From the NCBI GenBank assembly GCA_900318975.1, contig ONMY01000023.1, positions 1 through 13,901 on the forward strand: a stretch of 13,901 bases of DNA, given 5' to 3'. A program made the translations under genes and the position numbers. Within the stretch, counting starts at the first letter, position 1; each line of letters starts with the position of its first letter. The stretch comes from an uncultured Bacillota bacterium. Its GTDB lineage: Bacteria > Bacillota_I > Bacilli_A > Izemoplasmatales > UBA1188. The notes under the pieces are model-generated. The model saw only the letters and a program-made list of their open reading frames with translations. It was not told where the DNA came from and did no database searches. This document shows positions 1-6,561 of the stretch, one piece after another.

Positions 1-308
1 CAAAGATCAAAGTCTATATCATAGAAATTTACACATAATGTTGGATATCTCGCATCACTATTACCATAACAAAGAACAATCACTAATGGATCATTTGATT
101 TTGGAAGATATATCTTTTTAAGTGTATGATATATTTCATTTGATGAATCGTATTCAAATTCATATAAGTCCAAAAGGTTTGAACTATAAGAATACGATAA
201 ATCACTGATTGTTTCATCAGCGTGTACTTTTTTTCCTCCGCTAGTCATTATAGCGATGGAAAAACATAATGCAGCTATTACTATAGCAATAAAAATTTTC
301 TTTTTCAT
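1..308 (-). CDS. Exported protein of unknown function (N-terminal part only; C-terminus beyond the window)
   Basis: About 102 codons of an open frame run off the left edge. The ATG at 308-306 is preceded by AGGTGATGAAAA, so the start is well supported; an ATG at 315 is in another frame. The product opens with a classical signal peptide: MKKK, a hydrophobic core to about residue 22, then a polar stretch ending VHA-DE, which suggests signal peptidase I cleavage after residue 30. The cysteine at residue 15 lies in AALC and does not make a proper lipobox, so this does not look like a lipoprotein. The visible mature part is rich in Tyr, Ser and Asp, and I recognise no domain. The gene lies 57 bp downstream of a DHH phosphoesterase gene on the same strand and may be the last known member of that transcript. 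A hairpin in the gap would cover its ribosome binding site. The family is unknown; secretion is the only functional statement that can be supported. Confidence 0.75.
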   Translation of the reverse strand, partial: MKKKIFIAIVIAALCFSIAIMTSGGKKVHADETISDLSYSYSSNLLDLYEFEYDSSNEIYHTLKKIYLPKSNDPLVIVLCYGNSDARYPTLCVNFYDIDFDL

Positions 309-315
309 TTTTCAT

Positions 316-344
316 CACCTCGCTATATAAATACTCACGAGGTG
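316..344 (-). promoter_or_regulatory. Inverted repeat that would sequester the ribosome binding site of the exported protein
   Basis: CACCTCG (316-322) and CGAGGTG (338-344) form a perfect 7-bp stem with a 15-nt A/T-rich loop. On the minus-strand transcript the 3' arm contains the AGGTG of the ribosome binding site for the gene starting at 308, so folding would hide it. There is no T-run after the stem, so it does not look like an intrinsic terminator. A regulatory role is inferred from position only. Confidence 0.45.
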
Positions 345-365
345 CTAAAAAGTTTAAAATTTCTT

Positions 366-1304
366 TTAATTTTTTAATAATTCGTCTAGGGCGTTTAAGA
401 TTTTATTCACAGTTTCATAATCTTTAACGACTATTCCACTAGCATTTTTGTGTCCACCACCACCAAAGTTTCTTGCGACTTCGTTGATTGGAATTTCTAA
501 AGATCTTACACGACATCTTATTTCATCAGGCTTATATTCATTAACAAGAACCCAGATAGGATGACCTTCAACATTTGAAAGCGCACCAACCATATTAGAT
601 GCTTCATCATATTCAACATTATACTTTTCTCTAATCTCTGGTGTAATAATCGCATATAGAACTCCGTTAGGTGTTGATTCCATATGTTCAAACACATATC
701 CTTTTAGTCTTAATTCTTCTATTGATATTTCATCTAATGTGTTTCTAATTTTAGTTCCATCTACTCCAAAGTCATATAGAAGTCCAATTTTCTTAAATGT
801 ATCTCCAGTTACAGATTTATATTTTAAGAATCCTGTATCTGTCATCATACCAGTATATATTGCTTCTAGACCTTTGATGCTTATTTTTCTTCTTGGAAGT
901 TTTAAAAAGAGATCAAATATTATTTCAGCACAAGAACTCTTTTCATCTTCTACAAAGTTTATATAACCAAATGGATTAACATTTGGATGATGATCGATTT
1001 TAATGATTTTGCTTGCTTTTTCGATTCTTTTATCATTCGCTCTTGATAATTCTGCATTATCAACAGAAATAACAAGTGCATTTTCGAATTCGCTATCTTC
1101 TATTTCATCACATCTACCTAGGAACTTTAGATAATCAACATATTCATAAGATGCTTTTACATCTTTTCCTTTAAAAGTGTGTTTAATCATCTCTCTAAGT
1201 CCAATTGCAGAACCTACACAGTCGCCATCAGCTCTAACATGGGTAGTGATGATGATTTTATCATTTTTCTTTATTTCATTTATTATTTGTTTATAAATAT
1301 TCAT
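366..1304 (-). CDS. DHH/DHHA1 family phosphoesterase, NrnA-like (first of a tandem pair)
   Basis: This is a 312-residue cytoplasmic two-domain enzyme. NrnA-family proteins degrade nanoRNA from the 5' end and dephosphorylate pAp; relatives cleave pApA or c-di-AMP with Mn2+. The metal-binding motifs are in order: D26-G-D28 with downstream GS (motif I), D82 in VISVD (motif II), DHH at 104-106 (motif III) and D156 in the TDTG segment (motif IV). The C-terminal DHHA1 domain carries GGGGHKNASG at about 281-290. The length fits NrnA (about 310-320 residues), and no residue expected for catalysis is missing. An AAGGGG ribosome binding site 7 nt before the ATG lies partly inside the stop region of the upstream paralogue; the gap is only 4 bp, so the two genes are almost certainly cotranscribed. 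Family assignment is firm. The actual substrate (nanoRNA, pAp, pApA or c-di-AMP) cannot be read from the sequence. Confidence 0.92.
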   Translation of the reverse strand: MNIYKQIINEIKKNDKIIITTHVRADGDCVGSAIGLREMIKHTFKGKDVKASYEYVDYLKFLGRCDEIEDSEFENALVISVDNAELSRANDKRIEKASKIIKIDHHPNVNPFGYINFVEDEKSSCAEIIFDLFLKLPRRKISIKGLEAIYTGMMTDTGFLKYKSVTGDTFKKIGLLYDFGVDGTKIRNTLDEISIEELRLKGYVFEHMESTPNGVLYAIITPEIREKYNVEYDEASNMVGALSNVEGHPIWVLVNEYKPDEIRCRVRSLEIPINEVARNFGGGGHKNASGIVVKDYETVNKILNALDELLKN

Positions 1305-1308
1305 ATCA

Positions 1309-2247
1309 TTACCCCTTAATTACTTCATTCATCTTATCAACGACTTCCATGTAATCATAGCCAATAGCTATTCTTGCGCCTGATGCAAGTGCATGTCCGC
1401 CACCACCATAGCTTTTTGCAACTTCGAGTACTGGAATCTCTTTACTTCTAAACTCACAGTTTACTTCACCAGTGTCCATCTCGGTGAAATTAACAAACAT
1501 CTCTACTCCTTCAATTCCAGAAAGTAGGTTTATTGTTCCTCTTGATGCAAAACAATCTGAAACATCATATTTTAATCTATCTTCCCTACTTATATATATG
1601 TATGCAACTTTTTCTTTTATTTTAAAATTAGATAAGACAAATCCTCTAAAGCGCTTATCAGATTCTTTTTCATCTCTTTGTATAGCGTTATAACAATCAA
1701 CAATATTTATACCAGTATCAAAAAGAATTGCTGCCATGTTAAATGTATTTGATGTTGTGCCTTTATAAAGGAATCTATTAGAATCTCCAACAATACCAAT
1801 AAAAAGGGCATTCGCAGATTCGACTGGAATATTAATTTTAGTAGATGTTAAAAATTCAGTCACAAGCTCAGCTGCGCTTGAATAATCTTTTTTTATTATT
1901 ACATAATCAGCAAAAGGAGCATCATTATCATGATGATCAAGTATTACTATCTTATCTGCGTATTTATAATAATCATTTAGAAGCATGTTTTCACTTGATG
2001 CATCAACGATAAATACTAATGAATCTTTGTAGTCATCTACAAAAACGGCATCCATTGCCTTTTTAAAGATATTATGATTATTATCATCACCATCTACTAA
2101 TACTTTTTTATGTGGAAATGCTTGTTTAAGTGCATAATAAAGACCTAGCTGTGATCCATAAGCATCATAGTCTGGAGATTTATGTCTTATGATTATAATT
2201 TTGTCATGCTTTCTTATTTCGTGATATATTTTATTAAACATAAACAT
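1309..2247 (-). CDS. DHH/DHHA1 family phosphoesterase, NrnA-like (second of a tandem pair, divergent paralogue)
   Basis: This paralogue of the next gene (366-1304) has the same architecture. Motif I is PDYDAYGS (D26, D28 counted from the 2247 start), motif II D82 in FIVDAS, motif III DHH 104-106, motif IV D155 in GIVGDSNRF. The DHHA1 loop is GGGGHALASG. All metal ligands are kept, but motif IV departs from the usual TDTGxF and motif II from D(T/A)A, so substrate preference may differ from the neighbour. Three in-frame starts are possible. The GTG at 2253 overlaps the ribosome binding site AAAGGTGG and is unlikely. The ATG at 2247 has 5 nt and the ATG at 2241 has 11 nt from AAAGG; the latter lines up best with the neighbour's N-terminus. 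A strong sigma-A promoter lies directly upstream, so this is probably the first gene of a DHH-DHH-exported protein transcript. Confidence 0.9.
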   Translation of the reverse strand: MFMFNKIYHEIRKHDKIIIIRHKSPDYDAYGSQLGLYYALKQAFPHKKVLVDGDDNNHNIFKKAMDAVFVDDYKDSLVFIVDASSENMLLNDYYKYADKIVILDHHDNDAPFADYVIIKKDYSSAAELVTEFLTSTKINIPVESANALFIGIVGDSNRFLYKGTTSNTFNMAAILFDTGINIVDCYNAIQRDEKESDKRFRGFVLSNFKIKEKVAYIYISREDRLKYDVSDCFASRGTINLLSGIEGVEMFVNFTEMDTGEVNCEFRSKEIPVLEVAKSYGGGGHALASGARIAIGYDYMEVVDKMNEVIKG

Positions 2248-2270
2248 CGCCACCTTTCTTTAGGGAAAAT

Positions 2271-2299
2271 ATAATATCATGAATAAATTATTTTGTCAA
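2271..2299 (-). promoter_or_regulatory. Sigma-A-type promoter for the DHH phosphoesterase operon
   Basis: On the minus strand there is a perfect -35 box TTGACA (2299-2294), a 17-nt spacer, and a -10 box TATTAT (2276-2271, one mismatch to TATAAT). The predicted start of transcription is near 2264, giving a leader of about 17-23 nt that holds just the AAAGGTGG ribosome binding site. This is the best-matching promoter in the window. Confidence 0.85.
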
Positions 2300-2320
2300 A
2301 GATAAAATAATACCATAAAT

Positions 2321-2350
2321 TAAAATAACGCCGTAGTTGGCGTTATTTTA
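2321..2350 (-). terminator. Intrinsic terminator downstream of pgi
   Basis: A perfect 12-bp stem (TAAAATAACGCC, 2321-2332, with GGCGTTATTTTA, 2339-2350) encloses a 6-nt loop. It begins 8 bp after the pgi stop codon, and the minus-strand transcript continues into T-rich sequence (TTATTTTAATTTAT). It separates the maf-to-pgi gene train from the promoter of the DHH operon. Confidence 0.85.
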
Positions 2351-2358
2351 TCATTAAA

Positions 2359-3645
2359 TTATTTAGTGTAACCTGGTTTTCCAAGTGCAATAAACATATT
2401 TCTCTTATATGCTTCAACACCTTCTTGGTTGAATGGATTTACATTAAGCATATATGCAGAAATTCCACAAGAAACCATAAAGAAATAGAGTAAATATCCA
2501 ATGTTATATTCATCTAATTCATCAACATTTATTCTTATTTGTGGAACACCGCCAGAAACATGAGCTTCTCTTGTTGCGTTCATTGCAGCTTTATTTACAT
2601 AGTCAATTGACTTTCCGGCAATGTAATTTAGATTATCTAGATTATCTTTATCAAATGGAATATCGATATCTGATGTTGGGTTTACAACATTAATGCATGT
2701 TTCAAATAAGTTTCTTCTACCATCTTGAATATATTGGCCAAGAGAATGAAGATCTGTAGTAAATATTACAGATGCAGGATAAATTCCTTTTCCTTCTTTT
2801 CCTTCTGATTCTCCAAATAATTGTTTCCACCATTCAGAAATATATGAAAGGCAAGGTTCGAATGATTCCATTATTTCTATATCATAATTCTTTCTTAAAA
2901 GAGCGTTTCTTGTAAGTGCATATTCAAGTGCTTCATTGTTTTCTATTGATTTGAAGTGATTATATGAATCTTTAGCGCCTCTTAATAATTCATCAATGTC
3001 AAAGCCCATTGCGCAAATTGGAAGTAGACCAACTGCAGAAAATACTGAGAATCTTCCACCCATATCAGTTGGTACAACGAACATTTCAAAATCATTTTCA
3101 AGACCAACTTGTCTTAATGCGCCTTTTTCTTTATCTGTAGTAAAGAATACGTGTTCTTTGAGTTCGTCTTTGAAATATTTTTTCTTAAGTAAGCTATAGA
3201 GGAATCTAAAGGCGATTGCTGGTTCTGTAGTTGTTCCACTCTTAGATACAACATTCACACTGAAATCTTTATCCCATAAATAATCTCTAAGTTGTGTTAG
3301 ATAAGTTGATGAAATTGAGTTACCTGCGAAGATTATTTCAAGACCATTCTTTTCAAAATATGGTGTTAAGGCTTCAATTACCGCTCTTGTGCCAAGATAT
3401 GATCCACCAATACCAATTACTACTAATACTTCAGATGTTCTTTGGATAGTCTGCGCTGCAGCTTTGATTCTTGCAAATTCTTCTTTATCATAATTTACAG
3501 GATAATCATACCAACCTAAAAAATCATTTCCAGGTCCATCTTTCTTCTTTAATGTTTCAAATGCTTTAAGTGCATCTTCCTTTGCGATTTTTAATTCTTC
3601 TTCGCTTAAAAATTTATAAGCATCATCAAGTTCAATATTAAACAT
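2359..3645 (-). CDS. pgi: Glucose-6-phosphate isomerase
   Basis: This 428-residue cytoplasmic enzyme interconverts glucose 6-phosphate and fructose 6-phosphate in glycolysis. Visible family landmarks are the sugar-phosphate-binding GIGGS (78-82) and SKSGTTTE (134-141), the first PGI signature DMGGRFSVFSAVG (194-206), the catalytic glutamate region GESEGK (E279), the histidine in REAHVSGG (H362), and the second signature NPFNQEGVEAYK ending in the active-site lysine K414. The length is at the short end of Bacillota enzymes (about 430-450 residues), with no domain missing. The start is supported by GAGGAG about 8 nt upstream, inside the end of the preceding Fe-S gene, from which it is separated by 2 bp. 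It is the last gene of a seven-gene train and is followed by a strong terminator. Confidence 0.97.
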   Translation of the reverse strand: MFNIELDDAYKFLSEEELKIAKEDALKAFETLKKKDGPGNDFLGWYDYPVNYDKEEFARIKAAAQTIQRTSEVLVVIGIGGSYLGTRAVIEALTPYFEKNGLEIIFAGNSISSTYLTQLRDYLWDKDFSVNVVSKSGTTTEPAIAFRFLYSLLKKKYFKDELKEHVFFTTDKEKGALRQVGLENDFEMFVVPTDMGGRFSVFSAVGLLPICAMGFDIDELLRGAKDSYNHFKSIENNEALEYALTRNALLRKNYDIEIMESFEPCLSYISEWWKQLFGESEGKEGKGIYPASVIFTTDLHSLGQYIQDGRRNLFETCINVVNPTSDIDIPFDKDNLDNLNYIAGKSIDYVNKAAMNATREAHVSGGVPQIRINVDELDEYNIGYLLYFFMVSCGISAYMLNVNPFNQEGVEAYKRNMFIALGKPGYTK

Positions 3646-3647
3646 TA

Positions 3648-3950
3648 TTAGTTCTCCTCTATCGATTCATTTGTTACTTCTAGGTTTTCTTGATCAACAT
3701 TCACAACTTTTACTACTTCTGGTATTTCTTCTTTAAGTAGGGCTTCAACGCCATCAGATAATGTTTGATCTAGGGCAGCGCAGCCAACACAAGCACCATA
3801 TAATTTTACATATACAATACCATCTTCATATTTTACAAGTCTTAGATCTCCACCATCCCTTTGAATAAATGGTCTTATTCTATCTAAAACTTGAATTATT
3901 TCCATCTCTACGCTTTCTTCATAAGCTTTTTTATCAAACTCTTCATTCAT
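3648..3950 (-). CDS. NifU C-terminal (Nfu) domain Fe-S cluster scaffold/carrier
   Basis: This 100-residue protein consists of one Nfu domain. It carries the IQRDGGDLRLV segment and the cluster-binding CxxC in GACVGCAALDQTL, where two subunits would share a [4Fe-4S] cluster and hand it to apoproteins. The residues after CxxC are AAL rather than the common PSS, a mild deviation. An AGAGGA site 7 nt before the ATG supports the start. It resembles B. subtilis YutI, and its upstream neighbour resembles YutD; from memory both belong to the same B. subtilis yut region. Lying in the same operon as ispD and ispF makes sense in that the last MEP enzymes, IspG and IspH (not in this window), need [4Fe-4S] clusters; a direct link is inference. 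Confidence 0.92.
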   Translation of the reverse strand: MNEEFDKKAYEESVEMEIIQVLDRIRPFIQRDGGDLRLVKYEDGIVYVKLYGACVGCAALDQTLSDGVEALLKEEIPEVVKVVNVDQENLEVTNESIEEN

Positions 3951-3953
3951 AAA

Positions 3954-4235
3954 TTATTCCTCTTTGATTTCTAAATTTGGATTGAAGTTTGGATTTCTTA
4001 AAATATAGTAATTAGAATCAAGAGAACAATATTCATTGATATAATCAGGAATTCTTTTTGAATTTTCTCTTGTGAATCCTTTTAAACGTAAAATTTCTTG
4101 GAAATAATCTCCTATAATGAATTCATATTTACCAAGTATTTCAACAAACTTCTTGTTGAAGTCTATGACATTAAATGCATTCTCGTCATCTTTGATTATT
4201 TCAAAAGTTCCATAATCGGTTTCAATTGTAGTCAT
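3954..4235 (-). CDS. YutD-like protein (DUF1027), function unknown
   Basis: This small acidic, soluble 93-residue protein has no signal or membrane segment. The central stretch YEFIIGDYFQEILRLKGF matches the hallmark of the YutD family, which in B. subtilis reads approximately YDYIVGDW....LRLKGF, followed by a conserved INEYCS...YYILRN segment. No catalytic function is established for the family to my knowledge. The start codon directly follows the ispF stop (no gap), with GGGGG 7 nt upstream inside ispF. The stop is 3 bp from the Nfu gene. Tight packing between isoprenoid and Fe-S genes and conserved proximity to an Nfu gene suggest a housekeeping role, but nothing in the sequence says what. 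Confidence 0.8.
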   Translation of the reverse strand: MTTIETDYGTFEIIKDDENAFNVIDFNKKFVEILGKYEFIIGDYFQEILRLKGFTRENSKRIPDYINEYCSLDSNYYILRNPNFNPNLEIKEE

Positions 4236-4709
4236 TTAGTTTCCCCCATCAAGAAGTATTATGGTTTCAGCAAGGCATCCTTCGCCCTTACCTATTATAC
4301 CTCTTTTTTCCATTGTTGTGGCTTTAATAGATACAAATTCTTTTGGAACTTCAAGTAAACTTGAAACCACATCACGCATTGAATCGATGTAAGGGGCAAG
4401 TTTTGGTTCTTCAATTAATACCATGGAATCACTATTTACTACTCGATACCCTTTTTCTTTCATCATCTCCACTGTCTTTTTAAGGATGATTTTTGAATCC
4501 ATACCCTTAGAATCTTCTTCTTTAAAGAATTTTCCAAGATCACCAAGCGCTAATGCACCCATTATAGCTTCTGCGATAGAATGTAGGAGGCAATCAGCAT
4601 CAGAAATGCCATCAAGACCTTTTTCATATGGAATTTTTATTCCACCAAGGATTAAATCTCTTCCTTCTTTAAATGGATGGAAATCAATTGAATTACCTAT
4701 GCGTTGCAT
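4236..4709 (-). CDS. ispF: 2-C-methyl-D-erythritol 2,4-cyclodiphosphate synthase (MEP pathway) with an altered active-site histidine
   Basis: This 157-residue enzyme cyclises CDP-methylerythritol 2-phosphate to MEcPP, normally as a trimer. The zinc ligands are present: D9 and H11 in SIDFH, and H43 in CLLHS. The LILGGIKIP, ALGDLGKFF and KATTMEKRGIIGKGEG blocks are all recognisable. Against E. coli IspF the HSD motif at 34-36 reads ISD here (I35, codon ATT), so the histidine annotated there as a transition-state stabiliser is missing, while the partner threonine (E. coli T133) appears kept. Asp46 is Glu, a substitution I believe occurs in related Bacillota. The frame is intact and full length, so the gene looks functional. 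It overlaps ispD by 17 bp and is read from its own GAGG site 9 nt upstream within ispD. Confidence 0.93.
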   Translation of the reverse strand: MQRIGNSIDFHPFKEGRDLILGGIKIPYEKGLDGISDADCLLHSIAEAIMGALALGDLGKFFKEEDSKGMDSKIILKKTVEMMKEKGYRVVNSDSMVLIEEPKLAPYIDSMRDVVSSLLEVPKEFVSIKATTMEKRGIIGKGEGCLAETIILLDGGN

Positions 4710-5376
4710 AAAGAAGTCCCTCTAATAATTTAATATCATATGATGTAGTTGCTTTGATTGAGATATTATCAGTAAACACAAGTTTAACAGAATTTCCACA
4801 TGCTTTAAAAATACTTGAATCATCTGTAAAACTGAGCCCTTTTTTATTTGCATCTTCATATGCTTCATTAAGCATAGATGTTCTAAAACACTGTGGTGTA
4901 ATGATAGATGCTAAAGAATGTCTTGAAAAATATTCATCAACATATCCATCTACGATATGGCAAGTGGTATTGTAGACTTTTGTTGCAAGAGTAGCACCAC
5001 CAGTTTCAGTTGCACTATTTAATAAATTATATACATCTTCTTTATAGATAAGTGGTCTTGCTGAATCGTGAATAATACAATATTCACTATCTATTTTTTT
5101 AAGACCATTATATACAGATTGTCCTCTTGTATCTCCGCCAACCACAAAATCAATTTTATTTGATTTTAGTGTTTTAAAGACATTTTTAAAATATAGTTTA
5201 TCTTTTTCATTTATAACCATAACTACTTTTTTACAATATTCATCTTTTAAAAAGAAATCTAGGCTATAACGGTAAAGTTCGTTAACTCCGTTTATCTTAT
5301 ATAATACTTTATTATATCCAAGAGCCGCTCTTTGGCCTTCGCCTGCAGCAAGTAAGATGCATTCATAAGTTGTCAT
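4693..5376 (-). CDS. ispD: 2-C-methyl-D-erythritol 4-phosphate cytidylyltransferase (MEP pathway)
   Basis: This enzyme transfers CMP from CTP to methylerythritol 4-phosphate. The nucleotide-binding N-terminus LLAAGEGQR...NK carries the catalytic Arg (R16) and Lys (K23) counted from the 5376 start; the usual Pro before this Lys is Asn. Further landmarks are GGDTRGQSVYNGL, IHDSARP, TPQCF, TDDSS and the C-terminal NISIKATTSYDI lysine. The length of about 227 residues is normal. The upstream site AGGAAGG abuts an ATG at 5385 with no spacing, whereas the in-frame ATG at 5376 has 9 nt, so I prefer 5376 (protein begins MTTYE); the alternative adds three residues. The gene begins just after the PAS/GGDEF gene and overlaps ispF by 17 bp, giving a cotranscribed ispDF pair as in many bacteria. 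Confidence 0.93.
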   Translation of the reverse strand: MTTYECILLAAGEGQRAALGYNKVLYKINGVNELYRYSLDFFLKDEYCKKVVMVINEKDKLYFKNVFKTLKSNKIDFVVGGDTRGQSVYNGLKKIDSEYCIIHDSARPLIYKEDVYNLLNSATETGGATLATKVYNTTCHIVDGYVDEYFSRHSLASIITPQCFRTSMLNEAYEDANKKGLSFTDDSSIFKACGNSVKLVFTDNISIKATTSYDIKLLEGLLYATHR

Positions 5377-5390
5377 AATATCCATCCTTC

Positions 5391-6539
5391 CTATTCACCA
5401 AATATCGAATAATTTCTTCTATTTGATTCAATAGCTTCTTCAAGTAATCTAATGCCGAGTTTATAGAGGTTTAGTGAATCAACCGATTTCACACCAGTTA
5501 CATTTACTATACCAAATTTAGGTCTAACAACATCTTTTATACCAGAAACACTCATTTTGATGTTGTATAACTCTGATTGAGTAGAAGTTACACTTCTATG
5601 GAATTCTTCATACGTTCTATAATCATCAATAATCATCACAAATCTAATTCCTGAAATTCTGAAGAATTTATTGATGTTTGGTTGATATAGATTCTTTAAA
5701 TATCTAATATAGTCATTCATCATTAGGTTTCCGATTTCACGACTATATTTTTCATTGATATCTTTGATGTTTGTAAGCTCAATCGTAATAAAAGTAAATG
5801 ATTTGTGATCTTCAGTTAATTCTTTTAATACTGGGTACATCTTTTCTTCTGGTTTTAATGAATCAACATCAAAATAAGATGTCTTCTTATAACAGTTGAT
5901 ATCTAGTGGCATGATTGTTGCGATAATGCTTCTTTTTGATTCAACGCCAATAAAATGACCTTTTTCAAGTATCCATGTGCTTATGCCATTCTTAACAATT
6001 CGATATTTTATCTCATAAGTCATTTGATGTTTAGACACTCTATCGATTGTCTTAAGATAGTCTTCTCTATCGATATCACTAATTATTTTTGCATGCTCTT
6101 CAAGTGAAGTGTTTTGTTTGCCACCAAACACCTCATGGGCATAGTCGCTTAATATTACGTCTTTATTACCATTTTCATAGAAAACGATTCCTTCATTCAC
6201 AAGTGTAATAGTAGATAAAAATCTTTGTCTTAGTTTTTCTCTATCATCTTTTAATTCTAAATATGTTTTTTCAAGTTCGAAATAATCATATTCAGTAATA
6301 TTCTTTGTAACCTTTTTAGGCATGAAAAAGAAAGAATAAGAAGTTATTAAAATAGCTACTACTATTCCATAGATCCAAGAATATGGTTTTAATACATCAA
6401 TAAATACGAATAATAAATATAATAGCGACACAAAAACCCCAACACTTGATACTATTATGTTAGGTTTTTTTCTATATATTATTGAATTAGTGATTGAAAG
6501 TAGGAATAAAATCGCTACTAGAGCTATCTCTAAATACAT
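5391..6539 (-). CDS. Membrane sensor protein: three TM segments, PAS domain and degenerate GGDEF domain
   Basis: This 382-residue protein has three predicted membrane helices (about 4-22, 28-49, 56-73), a charged, probably coiled-coil linker (about 82-108), a PAS/PAC-like domain (about 110-212, with TYEIKYRIVKNG..TWILEKGHF), and a GGDEF-fold domain (about 245-380). In the last, IELTNIKDINEKYSREIGN matches the D-x-F-K-x-I-N-D-x-x-G-H-x-x-G-D segment, but the metal Asp is Glu, the G-H-x-x-G-D end is degraded, and the GGDEF signature reads SGIRF (296-300). It should therefore not make c-di-GMP. The first three parts plus a dead GGDEF resemble the N-terminal half of GdpP, without its DHH-DHHA1 half. 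The start is forced: an in-frame stop lies 12 bp upstream and no other ATG/GTG/TTG follows closely. There is no Shine-Dalgarno, and a promoter sits immediately upstream. Ligand and partner are unknown. Confidence 0.82.
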   Translation of the reverse strand: MYLEIALVAILFLLSITNSIIYRKKPNIIVSSVGVFVSLLYLLFVFIDVLKPYSWIYGIVVAILITSYSFFFMPKKVTKNITEYDYFELEKTYLELKDDREKLRQRFLSTITLVNEGIVFYENGNKDVILSDYAHEVFGGKQNTSLEEHAKIISDIDREDYLKTIDRVSKHQMTYEIKYRIVKNGISTWILEKGHFIGVESKRSIIATIMPLDINCYKKTSYFDVDSLKPEEKMYPVLKELTEDHKSFTFITIELTNIKDINEKYSREIGNLMMNDYIRYLKNLYQPNINKFFRISGIRFVMIIDDYRTYEEFHRSVTSTQSELYNIKMSVSGIKDVVRPKFGIVNVTGVKSVDSLNLYKLGIRLLEEAIESNRRNYSIFGE

Positions 6540-6547
6540 ACCGATAG

Positions 6548-6556
6548 ATTATAACA
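6548..6556 (-). promoter_or_regulatory. Extended -10 promoter directly upstream of the PAS/GGDEF gene
   Basis: On the minus strand the sequence TGTTATAAT is a perfect extended -10 element (TGnTATAAT; TATAAT at 6553-6548). There is no good -35 box: the hexamer 17 nt upstream is GTAAAA. Transcription would begin at about 6541, one to three bases before the ATG at 6539, so this transcript would be nearly or fully leaderless. It would let the PAS/GGDEF-to-pgi genes be expressed apart from maf. Confidence 0.55.
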
Positions 6557-6561
6557 CACTT

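Noticed and set aside
2251..2253. GTG at 2253 as start of the second DHH gene
   Set aside because: It overlaps the ribosome binding site AAAGG; ATG at 2247 or 2241 has workable spacing.
4098..4725. Plus-strand open frames opposite yutD and ispF, and similar antisense frames elsewhere (for example 739-966, 1472-1693, 2996-3199, 9699-10501, 12942-13178)
   Set aside because: They lie opposite well-recognised genes, have no recognisable domains and lack convincing ribosome binding sites.
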